From positions 1-64,000 of the forward strand of contig NZ_CP015963.1 in NCBI RefSeq assembly GCF_001663155.1: a stretch of DNA of 64,000 bases, given 5' to 3'. This DNA comes from Altererythrobacter ishigakiensis (GTDB taxonomy: Bacteria; Pseudomonadota; Alphaproteobacteria; Sphingomonadales; Sphingomonadaceae). Position 1 is the stretch's first letter. Every line of letters starts with the position of its first letter. Below are positions 1 through 8,542 of this stretch, piece after piece. The notes below the pieces were generated by a model, which did not search any database, was not told the origin of the DNA, and was given only the letters and a program-made list of their open reading frames with translations. The translations under genes were made by a program, and so were the position numbers.

Positions 1-1464
1 ATGGCGCAAGACAGCGATACTGGACGCACGGCTAAGCGGAAGATTGACGAAGATTTGATGGAAGATGCAGAAGCAGTGAACCTGGCAGCAGACTGGGCTG
101 ATATCAGCCAAGGCCTGCGAAAAGATCTGGGTCACCAATTGCATAGTCAGTGGATCAAGCCGATCCAGCTAGGCAGTGTTTGCAAAGAGACGGGTACCCT
201 CGATCTTTTCTTGCCTACCGAGTTCAGTGCGAACTGGGTGAATGATCGCTTTCACGACAGATTGCAGCTCGCATGGAAAATCGTGCGAAGTGAAGTGCGC
301 AAAGTGCGTATTTCGGTTCATCCTGGACGCCGCCAACTGCCTGAGTTGATGCTTGATGGCGGTCGGCGTGCTGCAAACGATGCCGATACCAGCGCTATTG
401 CCGTAGCCGCTGGAACAATTGGCGATGCAGGCTTTACCAGCTCCGTTGGCCTCGATCCTTCCTTGACCTTTGCAGCTTTCGTTACTGGCGAAACCAATAT
501 CCTGGGCAAGAATGCGGCAGAACGTATGGCTGCAACCGAACAGCCGCAGTTCTCTCCGCTCTATCTCAAGGCTGCAACGGGTCAGGGCAAGACACACCTC
601 TTGCACGCCATTGGTCACGCGTACCTACAGGCTCACCCGCGCGCGCGCATTTTCTATTGCAGTGCCGAGCGCTTCATGGTCGAATTTGTGCAGGCACTGA
701 AGGCCAATCAGATGATCGAATTCAAGGCGCGCCTGCGCAGTTTCGATCTGCTGCTGGTTGACGATATTCAGTTCATAATCGGCAAGGCATCAGCTCAGGA
801 AGAACTGCTTTATACGATTGATGCACTGCTTGCCGAAGGCAAACGTCTGGTATTCGCTGCGGATCGGGCGCCACAAGCGCTCGACGGCGTTGAGCCGCGT
901 TTGCTTAGCCGGCTTTCCATGGGCCTTGTGGCGGATATTCAACCCGCCGACATCGAACTGCGTCGCAAGATCCTAGAATCAAAACTGACGCGCTTTGCTC
1001 CGCTCAACGTGCCTGAAGACGTTGTCGACTTCCTTGCTCGTACGATAACACGCAATGTGCGCGAACTGGTTGGCGGCCTCAACAAGCTGATCGCCTATGC
1101 CCAGCTGACAGGGCAAGAGGTCTCTCTCAATCTGGCTGAAGAGCAGCTGACTGATATCCTGTCAGCCAATCGCCGCCGAATCACGATTGACGAAATCCAG
1201 CGTACCGTCTGCCAGTTCTACCGAATTGATCGCAGTGAGATGTCATCCAAGCGCAGGGCGCGCGCTGTAGTTCGGCCGCGTCAGGTAGCGATGTATCTCT
1301 CCAAGGTGCTGACACCCCGCTCCTATCCGGAAATCGGGCGCAAATTCGGCGGGCGAGACCATTCAACGGTTATCCACGCGGTTCGGCTGATCGAGGATTT
1401 GCGCAAGCGCGATGCAGATATGGATGGCGATGTGCGTAGCCTTTTGCGCCAGCTTGAAAGTTAA
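1..1464 (+). CDS. dnaA: Chromosomal replication initiator protein DnaA
   Basis: 487 aa initiator ATPase that opens the replication origin. An N-terminal domain I-like part (about 30-110) and a linker precede the AAA+ core. The core has a Walker A region AATGQGKTH near residue 191, Walker B LLLVDDIQF near 250, and a sensor II-type NVREL segment near 355. Domain IV carries the DnaA signature GGRDHSTVIHA near 448, which reads DnaA boxes. Walker A has Ala where the first Gly of GxxxxGKT is usual. The window starts exactly at its ATG, so its promoter is outside. Length and motifs fit the family; identity is secure. Confidence 0.98.
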   Translation: MAQDSDTGRTAKRKIDEDLMEDAEAVNLAADWADISQGLRKDLGHQLHSQWIKPIQLGSVCKETGTLDLFLPTEFSANWVNDRFHDRLQLAWKIVRSEVRKVRISVHPGRRQLPELMLDGGRRAANDADTSAIAVAAGTIGDAGFTSSVGLDPSLTFAAFVTGETNILGKNAAERMAATEQPQFSPLYLKAATGQGKTHLLHAIGHAYLQAHPRARIFYCSAERFMVEFVQALKANQMIEFKARLRSFDLLLVDDIQFIIGKASAQEELLYTIDALLAEGKRLVFAADRAPQALDGVEPRLLSRLSMGLVADIQPADIELRRKILESKLTRFAPLNVPEDVVDFLARTITRNVRELVGGLNKLIAYAQLTGQEVSLNLAEEQLTDILSANRRRITIDEIQRTVCQFYRIDRSEMSSKRRARAVVRPRQVAMYLSKVLTPRSYPEIGRKFGGRDHSTVIHAVRLIEDLRKRDADMDGDVRSLLRQLES

Positions 1465-1500
1465 TTCGCACGCAATTTCAACATGAATTGCCCCAATTGA

Positions 1501-1528
1501 TCGACAGCCCTGTGGACAGGGCTGTCGA
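1501..1528. terminator. Perfect 12-bp inverted repeat downstream of dnaA
   Basis: Positions 1501-1512 and 1517-1528 are perfect reverse complements (TCGACAGCCCTG / CAGGGCTGTCGA) around a TGGA loop. There is no T-tract after it, so it is only a possible dnaA terminator or mRNA 3' end stabiliser. A second, imperfect hairpin follows at 1539-1558. Confidence 0.5.
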
Positions 1529-1561
1529 CAGGGTATGCACAGGCTGTAAACAGCTTGTCCG

Positions 1562-2365
1562 ATGAGTGATGCACCGCTTTCCCCACAACGTCTTGATCGC
1601 TTCGCGCGGCACATTGTGCTGCCAGAGATCGGCGGCGCAGGCCAGGTGGCACTAACCACGAAGCATGTTGTCATTGTCGGCCTGGGGGGGATCGGCTCGC
1701 CTGCTCTGCAATACCTGGCAGCGGCTGGAATCGGACGCTTCACGCTGATCGATGACGACACTGTCGATTTCAGCAATCTTCAACGCCAAACAATCTTCAC
1801 AAGCCGCGATGTGGGTCATGGCAAAGCAACGAGCGCGCGTCGCTGGCTGGCGAATTTCGATGACACTCTGTCAGTTGAGATCAGCGATGCGCGGATTTCT
1901 GCCGCGAACGCGGCCAGCTTGATAGAGGATGCCAGTCTGGTGCTCGATGGGACAGATAATTTTGCCACGCGGCTCGCGGTTTCCGATGCTTGCGTCCTCA
2001 CCCATGTCCCTCTTCTCAGCGCTGCTGTGGGTCGGTTTCAGGGGCAAGTCGGGGCGTTCGCAGGCCACCTTCCCGATCAACCCTGTTACCGCTGCTTTGT
2101 TGGGGATGCATTCGACGCGGAAGACTGCGACACTTGCGCCGAAGATGGCATGCTGGGGGCAATGGCTGGTTGGGCTGGCACATTCGGCGCGATGCAAGCG
2201 ATACGTGTACTGCTCGACGGTGTAAGTACGTTCGGCGATCCACTTTTCGGCAAGCTGCATATACTGGACGGAATAAAGCCCGGCATGCGTTCACTTACGA
2301 TTGCCAAGGATGGTTCATGCGGGGGCTGCTCAAGGCAGACTGATATGCTAGGATCTTCGAAATAG
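1562..2365 (+). CDS. MoeB/ThiF-family adenylyltransferase (sulfur-carrier activating)
   Basis: 267 aa E1-like enzyme that would adenylate the C-terminal glycine of a small sulfur carrier (MoaD or ThiS). The nucleotide-binding loop GLGGIGSPALQYL lies near residue 40. Further family features are DDDTVDFSNLQRQ and a DGTDNFATR segment. Two CxxC pairs (CYRC and CGGC) would bind structural zinc. It lacks the C-terminal rhodanese domain of longer MoeZ-type forms, so it matches the short MoeB length. It follows dnaA with about 100 bp between. MoeB and ThiF cannot be told apart here, as no carrier-protein gene is adjacent. Confidence 0.88.
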   Translation: MSDAPLSPQRLDRFARHIVLPEIGGAGQVALTTKHVVIVGLGGIGSPALQYLAAAGIGRFTLIDDDTVDFSNLQRQTIFTSRDVGHGKATSARRWLANFDDTLSVEISDARISAANAASLIEDASLVLDGTDNFATRLAVSDACVLTHVPLLSAAVGRFQGQVGAFAGHLPDQPCYRCFVGDAFDAEDCDTCAEDGMLGAMAGWAGTFGAMQAIRVLLDGVSTFGDPLFGKLHILDGIKPGMRSLTIAKDGSCGGCSRQTDMLGSSK

Positions 2366-2414
2366 AGATAAGCAGCGACCAATCCTATCGAAAGAGCAAG
2401 GACACCGCCTCCAA

Positions 2415-2867
2415 ATGCTGACAATCCTGATTTCGCTGGTCTTGGTCGCTGCTACGATCGCCATTCACTATGAAACCTTGCGCTACACATCGGCCCGGAT
2501 CACGCACATGCCAGTTGCTCCGCGGTTGCGTATCATCATCGTACTGACGGCGGCGCTGACCTCTCATCTTATTCAGGTCACGGTCTATGCCGGTGCTTTC
2601 CTGTTCCTAGAGAATATTGGCGGGTTCGGTACAATCGACGGGCAGCAAGGACATGACTTCGAGGATGCTTTCTATTTCTCGATCACAAGCTACACGACTT
2701 TGGGGATCGGTGACCTTTATCCGACCGGGCCGCTCAGGGTGATCAGCGGTATCGAAGCACTCAATGGTTTGGTTATGGTCGGATGGACCGCCTCAATGAC
2801 ATATATCTATATGGAAAAGTTTTGGCATCTCCACCCATCCAAACCGGTCCGCAAGAATCGCAATTGA
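2415..2867 (+). CDS. Two-TM potassium-channel-like protein (Ion_trans_2)
   Basis: 150 aa membrane protein. A hydrophobic N-terminal segment (about 1-18) is followed by a helix around 35-65. A pore loop carries TTLGIGDLYP near residue 97, which corresponds to the TVGYGD potassium selectivity filter. A last membrane helix lies around 112-136. The Tyr-to-Ile change in the filter and the absence of a cytoplasmic RCK domain leave selectivity open. The ATG lies 49 bp after the MoeB-like gene. The gene converges on the next one with only 5 bp between them. Confidence 0.75.
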   Translation: MLTILISLVLVAATIAIHYETLRYTSARITHMPVAPRLRIIIVLTAALTSHLIQVTVYAGAFLFLENIGGFGTIDGQQGHDFEDAFYFSITSYTTLGIGDLYPTGPLRVISGIEALNGLVMVGWTASMTYIYMEKFWHLHPSKPVRKNRN

Positions 2868-2872
2868 CGCAG

Positions 2873-4684
2873 CTATCCGGGCAGGCTGAGCGGCCGGGTT
2901 TCATAGTGAAGCCGCCACTGATGAATCTCTGCCAACATGATGTCGCTTAACCTGCGAGAGCGATCAATCAGCCGTTCATAGGTCAATGGATCTCTTTCAA
3001 TTGCGGTCCGTAGCTGAGCTAACTGACGAGCGATGACTGAAGATCGCTCACTCGTGGCCGCAAAATCCCCTTGCATGCGGATGCCGTAAAGTGCAGCGGC
3101 GAGCGCCGGGAAAAGCGCTGTCGCAAAAGTCACAAGCTCTGTAACCCCAAAAGGCCCCAAGCTGCCGGGCTTGCCGACAAATATGCTCACTGTGAGATAG
3201 GCGACGCAAGCCAGGATTGTGCCGAGAAAGAACGCATCGCCGGTACGATGCAGTGCGTGATTGGCATGGTGCATCGCCTGTGCGTTACTCGCATGATATT
3301 TGGCTTGCTCGTCGATGAGGTTGAGCATCGCACTGCGCACTTCAGCTAGGTAACTCTTGTCGAATGTTGCACCGACCAGTCCCAGCTCACGCGCCGTTGC
3401 ACGCGCATACCAGCTGACCCAGCCCGGGTGCGTGGTGCCATCTTCGACCGCGCGCAGTGACAGCTGGCCCAAGGTCGATGACATCGCGAGAAGTCTCAGG
3501 CGCTCGGCAAGGTGCCGCAGATTGAGCCACTGCTGGTGCAGGTTGGACCGATTCGCGCCACGCGTGTTGATGATGATCGCCAAAATAACCAGCAACTCAG
3601 CTGAAATGAGCCATTTCTTTGCATCGGGAAAAAGAAGGCCAGACAAGGCCAGCATTACCGCAAGGCCGGCAAGAGCGAAATTGGCAACGAAGCTTGAGCG
3701 AAAACGAAGCGCAAAATAGCCTGCCTCGGCGTCCGCGCGCCCGAACCGTCGCGCAACCGGCCCAGTCAATTGCTCGCCAAATCGCCCTAGCCCGACAAAA
3801 CCACTTACATGGCCGCGCAATGATCTGACACTGTCACCAGGTTTAGGAGGTAGAAACGACGTTCGACGCAGTTTCTTGGCTCCTGTTAACGCCAACAACG
3901 CAGGCCAAGCAAAATGGCGTTCGCGCCTGTCAGGATGCTGTTGGACAAAGCTATCAAGATGTCCCGCATCTTCGCCCACAGGAGGTGCACACAGCGCGTA
4001 AATCAGCCGCGGCAAAGCGGAGCGAGCATCAGTCCTTTCGACCCCGTCGAGCGAGGGGTGATCAGGAACGACATCGTGCAAACCGCTCCACAACAATTCT
4101 GGAGGCGAACGGCCGGATGCGTCAATGTGGACCACCGGCTGGTGTAGCGCGACGGCCTCTGCGATCACTTGCGTGGTCCCACCTCTTCCGCGCGATGCCT
4201 CTCCGTCCCAGACAGCAATCAATATGTCTGATTGGGATAAGACAATTCTTCCGGCAAGTTCGTAAGCTGCTTCGTCTCCACCCTTGAAATCGGCGAGGGC
4301 CATAGCTGTTCGCGCTTGATCAAGCATTGCGCTGGTTCGCGCCCACTCGGGTTCGCCGAAATCGCGTGCATAGACTTCCGCAGGAAATGGCAAACAGGCG
4401 GCCAGATCCAAACCGCATGTCAGCGCGGCTTCCGCGGCAATCACATCTGCTCCCTCCGCAAGAGAAGACACCAGCGCGACTCTGGCGGTTTCGTTCGAAA
4501 AGATGTCGCTATGTTCGCCGGCGATGTCTGTCAGCGTATCGACAGCGAGCTTGAACAAATCCTCGCATTGCTCGCGCACATGCTGATGATGCTCGGGCTT
4601 CAAACGCGGGGGACGATGTCCGGTGATTCCAAATCGCAAGGCGAGACGAGGCCGGAAACGATCGATTTCCTGATCCTTGCTCAC
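2873..4684 (-). CDS. SLOG-like sensor fused to a four-TM domain (SLATT-like candidate effector)
   Basis: 603 aa when started at GTG 4684, which has a strong GGAAGGGGG ribosome site 4-5 bases upstream. An in-frame ATG at 4756 adds 24 residues but has no visible ribosome site. Residues 15-190 look like a Rossmann-type SLOG domain: FGITGHRPP at the N-terminus, SLAEGAD, then ILIAVWDGE and a Gly-rich RGRGGTT turn. Two hydrophobic hairpins follow, at about 332-373 and 484-535, with an amphipathic helical linker rich in Leu/Arg between them. This layout recalls SLOG proteins coupled to SLATT two-TM effectors in nucleotide-signalled defence. Function is inferred from layout only; no nucleotide cyclase gene is adjacent. 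Confidence 0.55.
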   Translation of the reverse strand: MSKDQEIDRFRPRLALRFGITGHRPPRLKPEHHQHVREQCEDLFKLAVDTLTDIAGEHSDIFSNETARVALVSSLAEGADVIAAEAALTCGLDLAACLPFPAEVYARDFGEPEWARTSAMLDQARTAMALADFKGGDEAAYELAGRIVLSQSDILIAVWDGEASRGRGGTTQVIAEAVALHQPVVHIDASGRSPPELLWSGLHDVVPDHPSLDGVERTDARSALPRLIYALCAPPVGEDAGHLDSFVQQHPDRRERHFAWPALLALTGAKKLRRTSFLPPKPGDSVRSLRGHVSGFVGLGRFGEQLTGPVARRFGRADAEAGYFALRFRSSFVANFALAGLAVMLALSGLLFPDAKKWLISAELLVILAIIINTRGANRSNLHQQWLNLRHLAERLRLLAMSSTLGQLSLRAVEDGTTHPGWVSWYARATARELGLVGATFDKSYLAEVRSAMLNLIDEQAKYHASNAQAMHHANHALHRTGDAFFLGTILACVAYLTVSIFVGKPGSLGPFGVTELVTFATALFPALAAALYGIRMQGDFAATSERSSVIARQLAQLRTAIERDPLTYERLIDRSRRLSDIMLAEIHQWRLHYETRPLSLPG

Positions 4685-4991
4685 ATAGCCCCCTTCCCTG
4701 CAGCCTGCTGATCTTCCGTTGGAAACCGACAAGGCGAACTTCAAATTCGCCAGCATGTTAGACCAGCAAAGCGCAAAGCCACAAGTTGGCGGATGAAGTT
4801 ACTCAACTGGCTTTTTCCCGGAATGAATTACCGGGGTGGGCTCAGAGTTGCGTCGGACTTCATGGTCTAAGTCGATTTACCCGAATCAGGAGATGACCAT
4901 CGTGCAATCAGGCAACCCGGCAGAGCCAAGGACGGTATCCATTGACTATGCCGGGCTACCCGATGAGGTTTGCGACCCTAATATGCTCAGA
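4685..4991. other. Intergenic gap between TonB receptor and SLOG-like gene
   Basis: About 307 bp between two minus-strand genes. It holds the alternative ATG (4756) of the downstream gene and a 5-bp inverted repeat at 4817-4835 that has no T-tract on either strand in the right place. A plus-strand reading frame at 4836-5105 runs into the receptor gene antisense and shows no family resemblance. I see no RNA gene or clear promoter. Confidence 0.5.
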
Positions 4992-7514
4992 TCAGAAGTT
5001 GTAACCTACCTCGACCCCGAAGCGGCGCAGGCCTCCGGGCGAATTGAACGAGCCGCCGAACTCAATCGCCGGAATCACCTCGTTCAAATACTCACGATTG
5101 AGTAGGTTGTCCGCAAAGGCTGTAATATTCCAGTTCTCTCCTTCGATACCAATGCGCAGATCCAGCACACCAAACGCTTCGCGCTCTGTGATGGAATAAT
5201 CGGCATCGCCAACAAATGCTGGAAGCTGGAGAGCGGAAATCGGCAGCAGTCCGCTGAATAGCGTCGGGCTGGTATCGTCCTGCACGGTATGGAACCAGGT
5301 CGGGCCAGTGATCCGATAGTCAGCGCGCATCACCAGATCGAGGCTGTTATTAAGCGGCGTATCGATCTGCGTACCGAGGTTGATGGTATAGTCGGCTGTG
5401 TATGGAGATTTATTCCCAACGGTCACAGGACGCGACGCATTCTCCTTGATTTCGCTTTCGGTGACATTGACTGAACCGAAAAGGTCCCATCCATCAATGA
5501 TCTCAAAGTTCAGGTTGGCTTCGGCACCGTAGATTTCGACTTCGTCTATGTTCGAGACCACACGCAGCAGGCCAAAACCGCCAACGAAGAATTCGAAGAA
5601 CTGCATATCATCGACAGTAGTGTGATAGCCTGCCAGATCGAAAGTAACACGACCGTCAGCTACCGCCCCTTTCACACCCAGTTCGAAGGCACTGGACGTT
5701 TCCTTGCGGTAGATGTCTTCAATCAGGACGTCGGTGCCAATAAACTGGTTAAAGGCCTGATCGACAATCGCTGCAGATCCCTGATTGTTGAAGCCACCGG
5801 ATTTGAAGCCGACACCCCAGTTAGCATAGGCGTTGATGTCATCGCTCAAAGCGTAGCGCAGCGAGATTTTCGGCTGAAACTGTTTGAACTTGCGCGATTG
5901 ATCAGGGATCGGACCGAATGCCTGACCAGGGTTGATCGGACCTCCGGTAATCGGGTCGGCAATCGCGGGAACCAGATTGTTTACCCGTCGGTCCTCCACG
6001 TCATAGCGGCCAGCGATGCCGATTTCGAACCGGTCACTCACTTCGTAGTCGACCGACGCGAACAGAGCGTACACATCGGTTGAGAAATCATCGTTATACA
6101 GCTGTGTAGTCGGGTTGTCCGAGCCCGGGGCATTGTAAAGGTCGCGACTTATCCCGTTGCCCAAATCTGCGCCCAGGCTGACACCTGTCTCACGGCTGAT
6201 GTTCAGATAATACGCACCGATCTGCCACTGCAGCGGACCGATACCATTGGATGCCAGCCGGATTTCGGCGCTGACATCGGTCTGCTCGCGTAGCTGCAAC
6301 TGTGTGCCATCGCAGGTAGTCGGGCTATACGGACCAAAGGTTGATCCCGTAGCCGGATCGAAAATGAACGGCACAGGCGTTTGCCCAATGAAGCCGGGCT
6401 GATTGACCGGGAAACCTGTCAGCTGCGCTGTCGTCGCAAAACAAAGTCCGGCTACGTCTGCGGCAGTCTGTGTTGGGGCAGGGAACGGGATGAAGCGCGC
6501 AAAGTCTGCAGAAGTGCCATCCGCGCCCAGAATCTGGTCAACATCGCTATAGAGCGCCCAGGCAGTCAACGTAACGCTATCGAACTCATGCTCGATCTTC
6601 GCGGAGACTTCGAACGACTGCTGCTCGTTGAACGAAGCAATGTTCGAATAGTAGTTGAAAGGGTGATCGTTCACGTCCTCGAAGAACGCCGGATTCACCC
6701 CTGCGAAATTGGGGAGATGGAAGGCTGCATTGAAGTTGATCGCATTTCCCGTGAGATCCGCATATCGCGCTTTGACATCAAGCTCCGTCGCCGGTGACAG
6801 TTCAGCTACAATTCGCCCATCAACCGACCAGATCTCCTGAGAATCTACCGTATTCGCGTTCTGAAATTCGTCACGATAGAAACCGTCGGTAGTATAGTAG
6901 CTACCCGAAAAAACGAGGCCCACACCTTCACCCAGAGGTGTCGAGACATAGGCGCTGGCTGAATAGGTGTTATCTTCAGCGGCGCTGGCTTTTATACCAC
7001 CTGCCAAGAAGTCACCGGGCTTCAAGGTCTGGATCACAACGGCACCGGCCGCGGCATTGCGACCATAAAGCGCGCCTTGTGGGCCCTTGAGGATTTCAAT
7101 CTGGCGTAGCGTGCCCTGATCCTGATTAAGCTGCGCGGTGTTGGTCTTGAGGATACCGTCCACCACCAGCGCGACAGAACTTTCCGCATCGCGGGCGCCG
7201 TTGATGCCGCGAATATTGATCTGAGTGTCGCCCGCTTCGGCCGTGCCAGTAACGATTGTCACGCCTGGGGTCAGTTGAACAAACTCGTCTGCTTTCTGGA
7301 TGCCTGTCTTCTCCAACGCATCAGCAGTAAAGACTGTGATTGCGGTAGGGACTTCGGCCAGAGTTTCAGACTGGCGGCGCGCAGTGACTATGATGGCGTT
7401 GCCTTCCCCTGCGGCCTCCATGCTGTTTGGAGCGTCCTGAGCAATAGCCGGGTTTGCTGCAACCATAACCCCCAGAGCAATGCCCGATGCAAGTGTGCCT
7501 TTGAAGTTCCTCAT
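4992..7514 (-). CDS. TonB-dependent outer-membrane receptor
   Basis: 840 aa active transporter of the outer membrane. The signal peptide ends near AIAQ (about 26). A TonB-box-like IIVTARRQ is followed by the plug domain with IEILKGPQGALYGRNAAAG near residue 143. A long beta-barrel follows, ending in the typical aromatic terminus VGYNF. The ATG at 7514 has an AGGGAG ribosome site. It is divergent from a GntR regulator with a palindromic operator between them, and opposite a hydantoinase/CoA operon carrying the same operator. It therefore probably imports the substrate of that operon, and is likely repressed by the regulator until the ligand appears. The substrate is unknown. Confidence 0.93.
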   Translation of the reverse strand: MRNFKGTLASGIALGVMVAANPAIAQDAPNSMEAAGEGNAIIVTARRQSETLAEVPTAITVFTADALEKTGIQKADEFVQLTPGVTIVTGTAEAGDTQINIRGINGARDAESSVALVVDGILKTNTAQLNQDQGTLRQIEILKGPQGALYGRNAAAGAVVIQTLKPGDFLAGGIKASAAEDNTYSASAYVSTPLGEGVGLVFSGSYYTTDGFYRDEFQNANTVDSQEIWSVDGRIVAELSPATELDVKARYADLTGNAINFNAAFHLPNFAGVNPAFFEDVNDHPFNYYSNIASFNEQQSFEVSAKIEHEFDSVTLTAWALYSDVDQILGADGTSADFARFIPFPAPTQTAADVAGLCFATTAQLTGFPVNQPGFIGQTPVPFIFDPATGSTFGPYSPTTCDGTQLQLREQTDVSAEIRLASNGIGPLQWQIGAYYLNISRETGVSLGADLGNGISRDLYNAPGSDNPTTQLYNDDFSTDVYALFASVDYEVSDRFEIGIAGRYDVEDRRVNNLVPAIADPITGGPINPGQAFGPIPDQSRKFKQFQPKISLRYALSDDINAYANWGVGFKSGGFNNQGSAAIVDQAFNQFIGTDVLIEDIYRKETSSAFELGVKGAVADGRVTFDLAGYHTTVDDMQFFEFFVGGFGLLRVVSNIDEVEIYGAEANLNFEIIDGWDLFGSVNVTESEIKENASRPVTVGNKSPYTADYTINLGTQIDTPLNNSLDLVMRADYRITGPTWFHTVQDDTSPTLFSGLLPISALQLPAFVGDADYSITEREAFGVLDLRIGIEGENWNITAFADNLLNREYLNEVIPAIEFGGSFNSPGGLRRFGVEVGYNF

Positions 7515-7620
7515 CTTCTTTACTCCCTGTGCCGCGCAAAACAGAGCGGCTGTGGTAACAAAGGCGATGGCGGCAAAGCGCCCGCCTAAAATAACAAATC
7601 CCTCTTGACGTCACCCCCTA

Positions 7621-7630
7621 TTGTATACAA
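7621..7630. promoter_or_regulatory. Operator palindrome TTGTATACAA (receptor side)
   Basis: A perfect 10-bp palindrome lies 107 bp upstream of the receptor ATG and 147 bp upstream of the GntR gene. It matches the GT-N-AC core seen for FadR/FCD-type GntR operators. The 14-base string TTGTATACAATTTG recurs at 8486-8499 before the operon. Confidence 0.65.
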
Positions 7631-7776
7631 TTTGATCGCGTCAAGCGAAAACAGCCACGCTATCAATTTGGCTTGTGAAAACTGTCCAAGGGGTTGGCCG
7701 TGAAAAAAGCTAGGAAGCGCGCGATGCGCCTCTCATGTCGACCAGAATTTGATCCGCTTGATCAGCGCAGCGGCCA

Positions 7777-8424
7777 ATGACCCGCGCATCTGACATTGCC
7801 TATGACAAGATTCGCGGTCATTTGCTGAGCGGTGAAGTGTCGCCTGGAGAGCAACTGACTGAGGAAAAACTTGCGGAGATAACAGGTGTCAGCCGAACAC
7901 CGGTACGCGACGCAGTCCGACGCCTGGAAAGCGAGATGCTGCTGGTACGCAACGAGTCCAAACGCATCTTTGTTGCCGACTGGAGCCGCGATGATATCGA
8001 CGAGATGTTCACTCTACGCCAAATGTTGGAGGGACATGCCGCAGAGCGCGCTGCCCAACGGATAACAACAGAGCAGATCGACCGACTTGATAAAGTCAAT
8101 CGTGAGCTTCGTGAAGCGGTCGAACTGACCGAGCCCGACGTGGCGAGCTTCCTCAATGCCAACCGCATTTTTCACGAGATCATCACCGACGCTGCGCAAT
8201 CACCCCGCTTGAAACAGGTGCTGGGAATGCTGGTTGAAACGCCAGTTGTCCTGCGAACTGCGCGTAATTACTCAATCGAGGATCTAAAGCAGTCTGCGCG
8301 AGATCACGACGAGCTTATCTCGGCCTTTCGCGCCGGCGATGCCGGCTGGGCGCGTGCCGTGATGGGCAGCCATCTGCGCCGCGCCTTCCACACTTTTGCT
8401 GACGCCGCCGAGGCCGCAGAATAG
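7777..8424 (+). CDS. GntR-family transcriptional regulator with FCD effector domain
   Basis: 215 aa. The N-terminal winged helix-turn-helix (about 5-70) contains LAEITGVSRTPVRDAVRRLE, the hallmark of GntR proteins. The C-terminal FCD helical domain (about 75-205) carries the metal/ligand residues expected in FHEII and the later His-rich helices. Such proteins usually repress transport and catabolic genes until an organic acid or related ligand binds. It lies between the divergent TonB receptor and the lyase/hydantoinase operon, both of which carry the same palindrome. It is therefore the probable local regulator of both. Confidence 0.9.
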   Translation: MTRASDIAYDKIRGHLLSGEVSPGEQLTEEKLAEITGVSRTPVRDAVRRLESEMLLVRNESKRIFVADWSRDDIDEMFTLRQMLEGHAAERAAQRITTEQIDRLDKVNRELREAVELTEPDVASFLNANRIFHEIITDAAQSPRLKQVLGMLVETPVVLRTARNYSIEDLKQSARDHDELISAFRAGDAGWARAVMGSHLRRAFHTFADAAEAAE

Positions 8425-8485
8425 CAGCATCCACATTGATCGATTGCCGGAGTGATCGAGTCGACCGCAAACAGTCTATTTGCTT

Positions 8486-8495
8486 TTGTATACAA
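8486..8495. promoter_or_regulatory. Operator palindrome TTGTATACAA (operon side)
   Basis: Second copy of the palindrome, 48 bp upstream of the lyase start at 8543. It is identical to the first copy for 14 bases including the flanking TTTG. Its centre overlaps a TATACA hexamer that could serve as a -10 element, so binding here would block the promoter. Confidence 0.65.
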
Positions 8496-8542
8496 TTTGC
8501 GTATCAGGCGGTTCCCCTCAGTCTTCTCTTGAAGCGATTCTG

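Noticed and set aside
1..1561. Origin of replication at dnaA
   Set aside because: Only one near-match to a DnaA box was seen in the downstream gap; the upstream side is outside the window.
4817..4835. CCCGG/CCGGG inverted repeat as receptor terminator
   Set aside because: Only five base pairs and, on the minus strand, followed by A not T.
4836..5105. Plus-strand reading frame of 89 codons beside the TonB receptor
   Set aside because: It runs antisense into the receptor 3' end, has no ribosome site or family resemblance, and its composition follows the receptor's codons in reverse.
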